From assembly GCA_942493145.1 (NCBI GenBank), contig OW818679.1, positions 3,844,001 through 3,908,000 of the forward strand: 64,000 bases of DNA. The letters run 5' to 3'. The DNA is from ENR-C20 sp942493145. Its GTDB lineage: Bacteria > Bacillota > Clostridia > Acetivibrionales > DTU013. The notes under the pieces are model-generated. The model made no database searches. It saw only the letters and a program-made list of their open reading frames with translations, and was not told the origin of the DNA. Position 1 is the stretch's first letter; every line of letters begins with the position of its first letter. The translations under genes were made by a program, and so were the position numbers. Shown here one piece after another: positions 53,147 to 61,655 of this stretch.

Positions 53147-53875
53147 TTGCAGCCACTTCAAAAACAAAACATGACGGACAAAAATCATAAAGTACTCGTA
53201 GTTGATGACGATAAGGAAATTGCCGGGGCAATCGCCATATATCTGCGGCAGGAAGGCATCACTGCCACTCTTGCCCATGACGGCGAGCAGGCTTTGAAAG
53301 CTCTTTCGGAAAATGATTTCCAGCTTGTCATTATGGATATTATGATGCCCCGCATGGATGGCATAAGGGCGACATTGAAAATTCGGGAGGAGATGAACAT
53401 TCCCATAATCCTCGTTTCAGCGAAGAACGAAAATTCTGACAAGGTCTTCGGCCTTAACATGGGTGCGGACGATTATATAACAAAGCCCTTCAATCCTCTT
53501 GAGCTCATCGCCAGGGTCAAATCCCAGCTCAGGCGCTATACCAGCTTCGGATCGGTGGCACCTGCAGGCAGCGACATCATAACAACAGGGACCCTTTCAC
53601 TCGATAACTTACAAAAATCCGTTACAGTAGACGGCGAAGAAGTAAAGCTTACACCATTGGAATTTGGAATACTCGCGCTTTTGATGCAAAACCCTGGCAG
53701 GATCTTTTCTATTGATGAAATATTCCAACGCGTATGGAATGAGCCCAGCTTGAACGGTCAAAACACCGTTGCAGTTCATATACGCAGGATTCGTGAGAAA
53801 ATAGAGATCAACCCCAGGGAACCAAAATATCTTAAGGTGGTGTGGGGAATTGGATACAAAATTGAGAAGCATTAA
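53147..53875 (+). CDS. OmpR/PhoB-family response regulator
   Basis: 242 residues. Receiver domain (KVLVVDDDKEIAGAIAIYLRQEG; phospho-acceptor Asp in LVIMDIMMPRMDG; Thr/Ser switch ILVSAKNE; lysine in DDYITKPFNPLEL) and winged-helix output (KSVTVDGEEVKLTPLEFGILALLMQNPGRIFSIDEIFQRVW ... NTVAVHIRRIREKIE ... VVWGIGYKIE). TTG start at 53147 with AAGGAGGTACTTAA upstream. The kinase gene overlaps it by 26 nt. Confidence 0.95.
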   Translation: MQPLQKQNMTDKNHKVLVVDDDKEIAGAIAIYLRQEGITATLAHDGEQALKALSENDFQLVIMDIMMPRMDGIRATLKIREEMNIPIILVSAKNENSDKVFGLNMGADDYITKPFNPLELIARVKSQLRRYTSFGSVAPAGSDIITTGTLSLDNLQKSVTVDGEEVKLTPLEFGILALLMQNPGRIFSIDEIFQRVWNEPSLNGQNTVAVHIRRIREKIEINPREPKYLKVVWGIGYKIEKH

Positions 53876-55820
53876 ATATTCGGCATGGTTCAAGCTTCTG
53901 GCGGTATTATTGGGACTGGCAGGAGTTGCAGTATCATTTTTCGGGTTGCTGAAGGCAGAGGATTATGAATATAGCATTCAAAGCAGTGATTATTATAAAA
54001 GCAGCCTGTTTGAACAAAAAGTGGATACAACAAGGTCCTATATTCGTGTATTATGGAATGAAGGAAACCTTTTCAAGGAGCAAAAAGGCTATTTATCGGA
54101 TGAAGAATTAGCCAATGAAAGCGCCCCTGACTATTACACAATATTGAATATGAGAGAAAACCTCGCTGAAACTGCAGGCCTTCATTATTCTGTGGTCTCG
54201 GGCGGCAAAACGTACGGTGACAGCCTTGATTTTTTCAACTCGCTCCCGTACTCGAAAAGCTTTACTGAATCTGACGATCTGGTGGTGTATCTGGGCTTTG
54301 AAAAGGATGCACTTGCACAGCAGAAGTCTGATTTTGAGGCAAGAAGGCAGAACGGTTTAAACGGAATCTACATGTTTGCCGGCGGTCTGTTGCTGTCATT
54401 GCTGTCTATGCTATGGCTGATGTATGTCGCCGGAAGGACCCGCAAGGAAGATGACGTAAAGCTGAACACTCTGGACAGGGTTTATCTGGACCTGGGATTT
54501 TGTATCACTGCAGGAATCTTCGGCCTCCTTGTCAGCCTTGATATCAGCATTGCAGACAGCTCTTACGGAGGCTCAATATTTTCGAATGAAGGCATGGAAT
54601 CCATAAACTTCCCGCTCTTCAGCGCTCTGATGATCTCCATATTGTCAGCTGCATATCTGGTTGCGCTGCTGTACGCCGTCACATTTTCCAAACGATTCAA
54701 ACGAAAAGAGGTTTTCAGCCATACCTTCATATATAAGGCATGCTCCATATTTGTCCGTTTTTTCCAGAACCTCAGCGGCGACATAAGGGCCGCGCTGGAT
54801 AACGGCCCAATGGCACGTAAAGCCGCCGTCTTCCTTATCATCTACGGTATCGTCGGTGGCGGCGCCTGCCTTTTAACTGCGGTCGTGGCATTTTCCTCAG
54901 GTGTAGTCTTCTTCGGCTTTATTGCAACCCTGGTGGTATATATCATTGTCACCCTCATCGCCTGCCGGTTCATGACCAAAAGACTTGCCGGCTTCAGGGC
55001 TTTGTCCGAAGGCGTCAGAATGATAAAGGAAGGTGCGCTGGAGCATAAGATCCCACTTAGCGGTTCCCACTCCATCGATAGTGTTTCAAACGATATCAAC
55101 AACATTTCCCAAGGTCTGAAGGCGGCAGTGGAAAATGAAATGACCGCCGAGCGCATGAAGGTCGAGCTGATAACAAATGTATCGCATGACCTCAGGACTC
55201 CTCTCACTTCAATTATAACCTACGCCGACCTGCTGTCCGCGGGGGATGTCACCCCCGAACAGGTACATGAATATTCGGAGATCCTTAAAGCAAAGTCAGA
55301 TAAACTGAAGCATCTTGTCGACGACCTTTTCGAAGTGTCCAAAGCTCAAAGCGGCACCATGCCACTGGAGCTTGGGGCACTTAATCTGAATGACCTTCTG
55401 ACCCAGACTATGGCGGAGTACCAGGAGGGTTTTGAAAGCAACAGGCTGGATGTAAAAATTGCAACTCCGAATGAAAAGATAAGTGTTATGGCGGATGGAT
55501 CCCGTATGTGGAGGGTGCTGTCCAATATCTTCAGCAACATCGTCAAATACAGCATGGCCGGAACCCGTGTTTATATAGACGTTGAGGCAGACAATGGCAA
55601 TGCGTCGGTCATATTCAGAAATATTTCAGGCAGCCCCATGAACTTTAAATCAGAGGAGATGTTCGAGAGATTCAGGCGTGGAGATGAATCCCGAAGCGGA
55701 GACGGTTCAGGGCTGGGACTTGCAATAGTCAGAAGCTTTATGGATATCCAGAAAGGCAGCTGCAGCATATCCACCGACGGAGATCTGTTCAAACTGAAGC
55801 TGACGCTTCCGCTGGCATAA
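53850..55820 (+). CDS. Sensor histidine kinase, multi-pass membrane
   Basis: 656 residues. One N-terminal helix (~12-34), an extracytoplasmic segment to ~170, then about five more helices to ~370, HAMP-like ~375-425, HisKA with NVSHDLRTPLTS, and HATPase_c with NIFSNIVKYS (N box) and GDGSGLGLAIV (G2). This long, VanS-like architecture is common in Clostridia. TTG start at 53850 overlaps the response regulator, so they are translationally coupled. The signal is unknown. A strong terminator follows. Confidence 0.93.
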   Translation: MDTKLRSIKYSAWFKLLAVLLGLAGVAVSFFGLLKAEDYEYSIQSSDYYKSSLFEQKVDTTRSYIRVLWNEGNLFKEQKGYLSDEELANESAPDYYTILNMRENLAETAGLHYSVVSGGKTYGDSLDFFNSLPYSKSFTESDDLVVYLGFEKDALAQQKSDFEARRQNGLNGIYMFAGGLLLSLLSMLWLMYVAGRTRKEDDVKLNTLDRVYLDLGFCITAGIFGLLVSLDISIADSSYGGSIFSNEGMESINFPLFSALMISILSAAYLVALLYAVTFSKRFKRKEVFSHTFIYKACSIFVRFFQNLSGDIRAALDNGPMARKAAVFLIIYGIVGGGACLLTAVVAFSSGVVFFGFIATLVVYIIVTLIACRFMTKRLAGFRALSEGVRMIKEGALEHKIPLSGSHSIDSVSNDINNISQGLKAAVENEMTAERMKVELITNVSHDLRTPLTSIITYADLLSAGDVTPEQVHEYSEILKAKSDKLKHLVDDLFEVSKAQSGTMPLELGALNLNDLLTQTMAEYQEGFESNRLDVKIATPNEKISVMADGSRMWRVLSNIFSNIVKYSMAGTRVYIDVEADNGNASVIFRNISGSPMNFKSEEMFERFRRGDESRSGDGSGLGLAIVRSFMDIQKGSCSISTDGDLFKLKLTLPLA

Positions 55821-55882
55821 TGTGAACAAATGTATTATGTATAAGAAATAATTAACATATGAGCTGTTACTTAACGCCATAT

Positions 55883-55920
55883 AAGGGTATTAATATCACA
55901 TCAAGATATTAATACCCTTT
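55883..55920 (+). terminator. Intrinsic terminator of the two-component operon
   Basis: AAGGGTATTAATATC-7 nt-GATATTAATACCCTT, a perfect 15-bp stem followed by T and CATTATC. Could act in both directions. Confidence 0.85.
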
Positions 55921-55991
55921 CATTATCACTTTACGTGTCCAATTCCGTGTATTACAAATCAACAGGATATAACATTTGAAGATAACCGACC

Positions 55992-56098
55992 ACACTTTTA
56001 ATTGTTGACCGAAATTATTCCAAAACTGATGAAGAAATTATTCTTTCATGTGAATGAAGCGTCATTCATAAGATAAGTGAGTATTGGAAGTCGATGGA
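55992..56098 (+). repeat. Leader repeat, copy 1
   Basis: Begins CACTTTTAATTGTTGAC, identical over 17 bases to copy 2 at 56750-56865, and continues with collinear matches: ATTATTCC, TGATGAAG, TTCATGTGAATGAAG, GTCATTCAT, AGAT, GTATT and GGAGA. About 70% alike by eye across ~105 bp. It lies immediately upstream of the 56163 gene. Confidence 0.75.
56051..56068 (+). promoter_or_regulatory. FadR/YsiA-like palindromic operator, copy 1
   Basis: TGAATGA-AGCG-TCATTCA. The half-sites are identical to the B. subtilis FadR operator consensus TGAATGANTANTCATTCA; only the centre differs. Confidence 0.65.
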
Positions 56099-56162
56099 GA
56101 TATTAAGCTTTGGGGATTGTAATAGCAATAGCATTTATTACAGTCGGAAAGGACGTACAGTT

Positions 56163-56489
56163 ATGGATTTAAAAACAATATATCTTATGGATTATGATGT
56201 TTTGAGAGGCACAAAGGATGATCTTTTTCTCGATTTATACAAAAGTATACCTTCTTGTTTTAAAGCGAGGAAATATGTGACCTTGGAAGTTGAAAGCGTC
56301 CCAAGAGAGAAGGAATTGATTTTAATGAGACAAAATGGTTCACTGATCGCAATGTCTGTATATAAAGTCGTATATTATGAATGGAAGATATTTGTTATTG
56401 TTAATAATACAGCGGATGACTTACGATCAATGGCAACTGAGATTGAAGGAAAGGTGCCCTTGCTTGCTGCCGGCACAACGCAATTTTAA
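56163..56489 (+). CDS. Uncharacterised 108-residue protein under FadR-like control
   Basis: MDLKTIYLMDYDVLRGTKDDLFLDLYKSIPSCFKARKYVTLEVESVPREKELILMRQNGSLIAMSVYKVVYYEWKIFVIV. Soluble, mixed alpha/beta, no recognised family. The ATG at 56163 is preceded by GGAAAGGACGTACAGTT; the in-frame ATG at 56094 would add 23 poorly conserved-looking residues. Leader copy 1 with its palindrome lies directly upstream, so it likely shares regulation with the TetR operon that follows. Confidence 0.6.
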   Translation: MDLKTIYLMDYDVLRGTKDDLFLDLYKSIPSCFKARKYVTLEVESVPREKELILMRQNGSLIAMSVYKVVYYEWKIFVIVNNTADDLRSMATEIEGKVPLLAAGTTQF

Positions 56490-56749
56490 TGTTTTAAGAG
56501 AAACATAAATATCGTGAGAAAAACGGAGAAAACAAAAGATAAATTAAAATAAAGCTTGTATATTTCGAAGATAGGTATATAATAGTAATTGTATTAACAT
56601 ATCTTGGTAATCATATTTCAACATTTCTATCTTTCATAAGTGCCTAATAAAATATATTCAAGCTGTACCGGGAAGCAGGAGCTTAACCGGTTATAGCCAA
56701 CCAAAACATATCAAAAGTGAGGTTTTTAACAAAAGCCTGGGTGTTTAGC

Positions 56750-56865
56750 AACACTTTTAATTGTTGACTGCTAATATTCCTGATCCGATGAAGGTATTCA
56801 TAAATTCATGTGAATGAAGAGTCATTCATGAGATGAATGGGTATTAGCAGCCGAAGGAGACGGTC
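56750..56865 (+). repeat. Leader repeat, copy 2
   Basis: Second copy of the leader at 55992. Besides the common palindrome, this copy has an additional 9-bp inverted repeat, CTGCTAATA ... TATTAGCAG, enclosing the operator; copy 1 lacks it. It lies about 80 nt upstream of the TetR gene. Confidence 0.75.
56811..56828 (+). promoter_or_regulatory. FadR/YsiA-like palindromic operator, copy 2
   Basis: TGAATGA-AGAG-TCATTCA, about 120 nt upstream of the TetR start. Autoregulation by the downstream FadR-like protein is likely. Confidence 0.68.
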
Positions 56866-56947
56866 CATGGTAAAAAATTAGTAACGACTGCAGTTGACGA
56901 CATTTCTATTTGGCCACAAATATCATCTAAAACCGGTGGGGAGTGTT

Positions 56948-57514
56948 ATGGAGAAGAAGGAACTTATCCGTTTATCAGCAACAAAAATTATTGCAAAAGA
57001 GGGCTTTTATAAAACCAGGGTGCAAGCAATAGCGGACGATGCTGAAATCGCTGTAGGCACAGTATATATTTATTTTAAAAACAAAGATGGGATTTTGGAC
57101 TATATTTTTGAGGCACAGCACAAAAAAATAGTTTTATTTAGCGAAGAACTCGAGAGAAAAAACACACCTCCATTAGATAAGATTAAAAAGTTGTTGAAAT
57201 TCCACTTTAAAGAGTTGGAGGACAACCCGGATTTAGCGAAGGTATTGGTGCAGGAAGGTATAGGTCCACCTGAAAACGAACTGCAGTGGATAAAAAATGA
57301 TTCTATCGGTGTACCTGAGATATTTCACAGGATACTGGATGAATCAAAACAAAAAGGTGAAATAAGGGATATTGATACAGAGCTTTTCGGGGCCATTATT
57401 TTTTTCCTTGGAAGAGAAACAGCATATTTGCTCCAATTTCGGGAAAAGGATGACAAACAGTATGCCGTGTTTAATGAGTTGGTTACATTTATTATTAACG
57501 GAATTAAGAAATGA
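56948..57514 (+). CDS. FadR/YsiA-like TetR family regulator
   Basis: 188 residues. The HTH region RVQAIADDAEIAVGTVYIYFKNKDGIL closely resembles the one I recall for B. subtilis FadR, including the YFKNK turn. The C-terminal ligand domain (DKIKKLLKFHFKELEDNPDLAKVLVQE ... IFHRILDESKQKGEIRDIDTELFGAIIFFLGRETAYLLQF) has the layout of the acyl-CoA-binding YsiA group. The start at 56948 has GGGGAGTGTT upstream. With matching palindromes upstream it probably represses its own operon and the 56163 gene, and is released by a long-chain acyl-CoA or similar ligand (inference). Confidence 0.85.
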   Translation: MEKKELIRLSATKIIAKEGFYKTRVQAIADDAEIAVGTVYIYFKNKDGILDYIFEAQHKKIVLFSEELERKNTPPLDKIKKLLKFHFKELEDNPDLAKVLVQEGIGPPENELQWIKNDSIGVPEIFHRILDESKQKGEIRDIDTELFGAIIFFLGRETAYLLQFREKDDKQYAVFNELVTFIINGIKK

Positions 57515-57567
57515 AATTTAATTTGTGTCATACGCCAATAAGTAAATTCTGAAAGGAAGTTGTTATT

Positions 57568-58041
57568 ATGAGATGCAGTATACCTGAACCATTAAAACTT
57601 CAACACGAAGAAATCCAGGAGGCACTTTCGATTGCCGTTAGAGGAGGCGGAAAGATTGGTATCGCTGCCAAAGCAGTAACAAAAGCGGTTGGGACTCACT
57701 TTGCCAAAGAAGAAAAACTCGTATTACCGCTGCTTGGTTTATTGCAACCATTAGCAAAAGAAAATACGGATAAAAGCATAGAGGATTCATTACCACTGAT
57801 AGATATTATGAGGGATAACCTCATGGTTTTACATGACGAACATAAAAGTATCATCGATACACTCAAACCCTTTATTCAAGCGGCAAAGGGCGAAAACAGG
57901 CAGGATTATTTACGGTTTGCTGTTAAACTGTTACTTCATGTAAGGGAAGAAAAAGAATTGATTTTTCCGACTGCAATTCTAATTGCAAACTATCTTAAAC
58001 AGAACATGTCTATGCAAACTATACCGGGATTAATTATTTAA
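57568..58041 (+). CDS. Hemerythrin HHE domain protein
   Basis: 157 residues, four-helix bundle. Histidine/glutamate iron ligands appear in LKLQHEEIQEAL, GTHFAKEEKLVLPLL, LMVLHDEHKSIIDTL and LLLHVREEKELIFP. Such proteins bind a di-iron centre for oxygen, NO or iron handling. AAAGGAAGTTGTTATT precedes the ATG. It lies 53 nt after the TetR gene; a hairpin follows before the next gene. Confidence 0.88.
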   Translation: MRCSIPEPLKLQHEEIQEALSIAVRGGGKIGIAAKAVTKAVGTHFAKEEKLVLPLLGLLQPLAKENTDKSIEDSLPLIDIMRDNLMVLHDEHKSIIDTLKPFIQAAKGENRQDYLRFAVKLLLHVREEKELIFPTAILIANYLKQNMSMQTIPGLII

Positions 58042-58058
58042 AGAGCATGGGATTTGAT

Positions 58059-58083
58059 AACGTAACAAATTTATTGTTATGTT
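58059..58083 (+). other. Hairpin between hemerythrin and DUF3494 genes
   Basis: AACGTAACAA-5 nt-TTGTTATGTT (one G-U). It is followed by TCGC rather than a T-run, so it may be a processing or partial termination site inside the operon. Confidence 0.4.
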
Positions 58084-58110
58084 TCGCTAAAAGAGAGGAT
58101 GACCTATTTA

Positions 58111-59382
58111 ATGAAAATACATAATAAGATCGGTTTTATATCATTACTAAGAACACTATTTCTGGTAGTTATAATAGCAGTGCCAACAATGAGTATGGCA
58201 GCCACAACACAACCGACTGTGGAACTCGGAACAACTTCCACTTATGCAGTTTTGGCCGGCTCGACAATCACCAATACGGGAGCAACCATCATCAATGGAG
58301 ATGCTGGTGGAAATGTCGGACTGTCTCCAGGTACTTCGTTTACCGGGCAAGCAGCTGCAACAATAAGTGGGGTTGTAAACCTTGCTAATGCTGCTGCAGT
58401 TTTGGCCAAGAACGACCTGGTAATCGCATTTAACGACGCCAATGGAAGGTCGCCAGTCACTCGTATTCCTACTGAGCTTGGCGAGACTACCTTGACACCT
58501 GGCACTTACGATTCGGCTGATGGTACTTTCCAGATAAGTGGTACACTCACACTTGATGCCCAGGGCGATCCCGATGGCGTCTTCATATTTAAAACTGCCT
58601 CAACGCTCATCACAGCATCAGGCAGTAATGTTACTCTCATTAATAGTGCCCGGTACTGCCGAACCTTTTGGCCGGTCGGAAGCTCCGCAACCCTGGGAAC
58701 AAACTCTCATTTTGTGGGACATATCTTAGCAATGGATTCCATAACGGTTACTACCGGTGCAACGGTGCAAGGACAGTTGATGGCACGAAATGGTGCGGTT
58801 ACACTGGACACCAATACCATAACAAATGGGATCTGTGCTACAACGCCAACCACGCCAGCTATAACCACTCTACATGTCATTAAGCATGTTATTAATGATA
58901 GCGGACGATCAGCAGTTGCTGCGAATTTCAACCTTCATGTAAAGACTGCCGGAATTGGCGTAGTCGGGAGCCCGGTATCCGGGGCTGAATCGCCTGGCAC
59001 TACCTACACATTGGCTGCGGGAACTTATTCAGTCAGTGAGGATGCTTATGCCGGGTATGTCGCAAGCTATAGTGGAGATAGTGATGCTGCCGGCAATATA
59101 ACCTTAGTGGCCGGCGATAACAAAACCGTAACCATTACCAACGATGACATTCCAATTCCGCCAATTGTAATACCACCGGTTATCGTTGCACCACCCGTTA
59201 TTATTGCACCACCGGTCGTTGTGGCATCCCCGACTGTTTCAGATGAGGAAGTAGTTACAGTGACTGTCACTGGCGGGCAGATACCGAATACATCCACACC
59301 TTGGTACAATGTCTTCCTTCTAGGTGCTGCTTTTACACTGATCGGAGCCATAGTCTGGAGATCCCGGAAGCTTTATGAATAA
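58111..59382 (+). CDS. Secreted DUF3494 (ice-binding-like) surface protein with IPNTS sorting signal
   Basis: About 423 residues. Signal peptide (FLVVIIAVPTMSMA, cleaved near residue 32), a DUF3494 beta-solenoid domain ~35-245 (YAVLAGSTITNTGATIINGDAGGNVGLSPGT ... TYDSADGTFQISGTLTLD ... LGTNSHFVGHILAMDSITVTTGATVQGQLMARNGAVTLDTNTI), a prealbumin/SpaA-like beta domain ~250-340, a proline-valine spacer, then IPNTS, a hydrophobic helix (VFLLGAAFTLIGAIVW) and RSRK tail. This is a complete cell-wall sorting signal. DUF3494 domains bind ice in some microbes, but act as generic adhesins elsewhere; here adhesion is likelier. The start of ATG 58111 or 58099. Confidence 0.9.
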   Translation: MKIHNKIGFISLLRTLFLVVIIAVPTMSMAATTQPTVELGTTSTYAVLAGSTITNTGATIINGDAGGNVGLSPGTSFTGQAAATISGVVNLANAAAVLAKNDLVIAFNDANGRSPVTRIPTELGETTLTPGTYDSADGTFQISGTLTLDAQGDPDGVFIFKTASTLITASGSNVTLINSARYCRTFWPVGSSATLGTNSHFVGHILAMDSITVTTGATVQGQLMARNGAVTLDTNTITNGICATTPTTPAITTLHVIKHVINDSGRSAVAANFNLHVKTAGIGVVGSPVSGAESPGTTYTLAAGTYSVSEDAYAGYVASYSGDSDAAGNITLVAGDNKTVTITNDDIPIPPIVIPPVIVAPPVIIAPPVVVASPTVSDEEVVTVTVTGGQIPNTSTPWYNVFLLGAAFTLIGAIVWRSRKLYE

Positions 59383-60052
59383 GGAAAGATCTTCACTGAA
59401 CAAGAGCTCGATTGCTAAAATACTATCCCTGGGATCGCTGGTCATTGGAATTGCATTGGTTTGTTGGGCATTTATAAATATAGGCGCACAGACTGTACAT
59501 TCTACCGAAGCCTATGTCAGCCCCTATTCCAGCCCAACCACTTTCCCGGTGGAACAGGATAAATTGGCAGGAAACGATTTCACTCCAATGGAACCAGCTT
59601 ATACATCCGCTATGCTTACTCCGGATAAACCTCTTTACCCTGTATATCCATCTGTGGGTGACAATATCGGAAGCCTGTACATTCCGGTTTTAAAGCAGAA
59701 ACTGCCCATCATCCAGGGTACTGGTACTGATGAGTTGAAAAAAGGCGTAGGACATTTTGCACAAAGTGTGCTGCCCGGGGAAAAAGACAACTGTGTTCTT
59801 TCCGGACATCGCGATACGGTCTTCGCAAAACTTGGCAAGTTGAAGATAGGTGATCAACTGATAGTGCAAACATCAGCAGGTACATACACCTATGAGATAA
59901 AAGGCATCCGAATTGTTGATAAAGATGATAAAACAGTTATTGTACCTGCTGATCACGCCGTTTTGACACTGACTACCTGTTATCCATTTCTTTTTGTTGG
60001 CAATGCACCTGACCGCTACATCCTCACCGCAGATTTGGTGATGAGCGAATAA
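59375..60052 (+). CDS. Class D sortase
   Basis: 225 residues. N-terminal membrane anchor (ILSLGSLVIGIALVCWAFI), a spacer, then the sortase fold with catalytic histidine (LSGHRDTVF), cysteine (LTTCYPF) and arginine (PDRYI). Class D enzymes cut LPNTA-type signals. The start codon overlaps the end of the DUF3494 gene by 8 nt, a strong sign that its IPNTS protein is the dedicated substrate. CCGGAAGCTTT precedes the ATG. Confidence 0.92.
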   Translation: MNKERSSLNKSSIAKILSLGSLVIGIALVCWAFINIGAQTVHSTEAYVSPYSSPTTFPVEQDKLAGNDFTPMEPAYTSAMLTPDKPLYPVYPSVGDNIGSLYIPVLKQKLPIIQGTGTDELKKGVGHFAQSVLPGEKDNCVLSGHRDTVFAKLGKLKIGDQLIVQTSAGTYTYEIKGIRIVDKDDKTVIVPADHAVLTLTTCYPFLFVGNAPDRYILTADLVMSE

Positions 60053-60130
60053 ACACAAGTTTGATTATTGTGGTTGATTATAAAGAACAAAGCATTAATA
60101 ATTTTAAATTTATAAAGGAGATTTTTTATC

Positions 60131-60535
60131 ATGATTATTAGAGATTTCATAGATCTGGTAAACAAGGAAAAAAGAAAGAGAGAACGGGCGGAAGCAGCGA
60201 AGAAGTTTGCTGTAGGAATGGGCACACTAGCCGCTGCAGGTATAGCAACAGGAATTGTATTCTATTCAAAGTTGGGAAAGGAGACACGAGAAGATATGAA
60301 GAATAAAGTTGAAAAGACTATCGAGAACATTAAGGATGCAGCCCACAAGAAGGTAGAGGCAGCGAAGGATTCCGCAGCTCATAAAGCTCAGGATGTTCGC
60401 AATGCCATTGATGATGTCAATGAAACAACTGATGATGTAAAAAAGCACATCAAGGATGGCCACAACAGAATCACACAGGATATCCATAAAACTGTCGATA
60501 ATATCTCGGATGACCTAAATAAAGCTGTTAAGTGA
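60131..60535 (+). CDS. YtxH-like membrane-anchored helical protein
   Basis: 134 residues. Basic N-terminus, one transmembrane segment (KFAVGMGTLAAAGIATGIVFYSKLG), then a long, Lys/Asp-rich amphipathic helix with 11-residue-type repeats (IENIKDAAHKKVEAAKDSAAHKAQDVRNAIDDV), as in LEA/YtxH stress proteins. AAAGGAGATTTTTTATC precedes the ATG. In an operon with the sortase (79 nt upstream). Confidence 0.82.
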   Translation: MIIRDFIDLVNKEKRKRERAEAAKKFAVGMGTLAAAGIATGIVFYSKLGKETREDMKNKVEKTIENIKDAAHKKVEAAKDSAAHKAQDVRNAIDDVNETTDDVKKHIKDGHNRITQDIHKTVDNISDDLNKAVK

Positions 60536-60545
60536 GGAATATACA

Positions 60546-61001
60546 ATGTTGATTCAAATTACATTACAGGAATTGATGCTTTTTTTGGTAAGCGCCTTGG
60601 GAATTGTAGCAGGGATACTGCTACTTCCCACCCTTTTGGATATAAAAAAGATAGTTGGTATCTTACGGCCCTTGGTAGAAACCAATCAGGAATTAATTAA
60701 AAAGTCAATCAAAACAATGCCGGGAATTTTTGAGAATGTGGGACAAATAAGCAGTAATGTCCGAGAGACTACAGATAAGCTGAAAGTCTCACTCCCGGTG
60801 ATTTTACAAGAAGTCGAGTACACTACCAATGCGGCAAAGGGAAGCATTCAATTGGCAGGTACTGTGATAGAAAATATGGGTTCCGGAATTAATGAAACAG
60901 TTGCTGCCTACAAGAAAGACACCCCCAGTTTCATGACTTATTTCCACAGCATTGAGGAAATATTACAAATCATATACCGCACCATTAGTTCCAGCAAGTA
61001 G
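60546..61001 (+). CDS. DUF948-like membrane protein
   Basis: 151 residues. An N-terminal helix (LMLFLVSALGIVAGILLLPTLLDI) and a long helical tail (IVGILRPLVETNQELIKKSIKTMPGIFENVGQISSNVRETTDKL), like DUF948 general-stress proteins, which typically neighbour YtxH. GTGAGGAATATACA precedes the ATG, 10 nt after the YtxH stop. Confidence 0.7.
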   Translation: MLIQITLQELMLFLVSALGIVAGILLLPTLLDIKKIVGILRPLVETNQELIKKSIKTMPGIFENVGQISSNVRETTDKLKVSLPVILQEVEYTTNAAKGSIQLAGTVIENMGSGINETVAAYKKDTPSFMTYFHSIEEILQIIYRTISSSK

Positions 61002-61091
61002 CTATTGCCGGACAACCATAATAACCGGCCCCCTGTAATTACCAGACATCTGTAATAACTGGCCAATCATAATAAAGAAAGGATGATAACC

Positions 61092-61241
61092 ATGCTTTGG
61101 ACAATCACGATAATCCTCATAGTCTTATGGCTTCTAGGAATTGTTACTGCAAATACCCTGGGCGGATTTATTCATATTCTGCTTGTAATCGCTATAATTG
61201 TTGTTTTGATAAGAATAATCAAAGGAAAAAGGATTTTTTAG
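61092..61241 (+). CDS. Lmo0937-like 49-residue membrane protein
   Basis: MLWTITIILIVLWLLGIVTANTLGGFIHILLVIAIIVVLIRIIKGKRIF: two transmembrane helices joined by TANTLGGFIH, the pattern of small Lmo0937-family proteins found widely in bacteria and often stress-induced. AAAGGATGATAACC precedes the ATG. Role unknown. Confidence 0.85.
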   Translation: MLWTITIILIVLWLLGIVTANTLGGFIHILLVIAIIVVLIRIIKGKRIF

Positions 61242-61297
61242 ACCTTAGGTCCCATAGTTAATTTAGATCTTGTATCTCAAAAATGGAGGAATGTAAA

Positions 61298-61639
61298 ATG
61301 AATGATAATATAATAATAAAACCCAATAAAGATAGTTTTACAGCAAAAAGAGTGATTTATTTCATTCTGGGTATTTTAGAGGTTTTGTTTGCTTTTCGCT
61401 TGATATTCAGGCTTTTAGGGGCGAATCCGGAAAGTGGTTTTGTATCTTTTATTTATTCAATATCACAAGTGTTTTTGGCACCATTTAATGCTATTTTCAG
61501 GTCACCGGTAACACAAGGTATCGAGACAAAAGCAGTTTTAGAACCCGGAACAATTATTGCCATGATCGTATATGCCCTGATTGCATGGGGAATTGTTAAA
61601 TTAATTAATATAATAAGAGAACGTGCTCTTATTTCTTGA
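61298..61639 (+). CDS. YggT family membrane protein
   Basis: 113 residues with two hydrophobic regions. VIYFILGILEVLFAFRLIFRLLGANPESGFVSFIYSISQVFLAPFNAIFRSP is a clear YggT signature. The start at 61298 has GGAGGAATGTAAA upstream. YggT proteins are linked to membrane integrity and osmotic stress; here it ends the envelope group. Confidence 0.85.
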   Translation: MNDNIIIKPNKDSFTAKRVIYFILGILEVLFAFRLIFRLLGANPESGFVSFIYSISQVFLAPFNAIFRSPVTQGIETKAVLEPGTIIAMIVYALIAWGIVKLINIIRERALIS

Positions 61640-61655
61640 GGGGAAGGAAGCTATT

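Larger units (their letters stand above)
55821..56162. other. Intergenic region with terminator and leader copy 1
   Basis: About 340 bases. It holds the kinase terminator (55883), then leader copy 1 (55992-56098) with a FadR-like palindrome. If the 56094 start is real the gap is shorter. Confidence 0.6.
56490..56947. other. Intergenic region with leader copy 2
   Basis: About 460 AT-rich bases. The second half is leader copy 2 with its palindrome. The first half (56490-56740) shows TATATAAT-like stretches but no gene or recognised RNA. Confidence 0.5.

Noticed and set aside
56750..56947. Riboswitch (AGCAGCCGAAGGAGACGG resembles fragments of known leaders)
   Set aside because: No full consensus of the TPP, lysine, ydaO, GEMM or cobalamin classes is present; the duplicated operator explains the region better.
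58111..59382. True antifreeze protein
   Set aside because: DUF3494 similarity alone does not show ice binding; in a sortase-anchored protein of a presumably anaerobic Firmicute an adhesin role is likelier.
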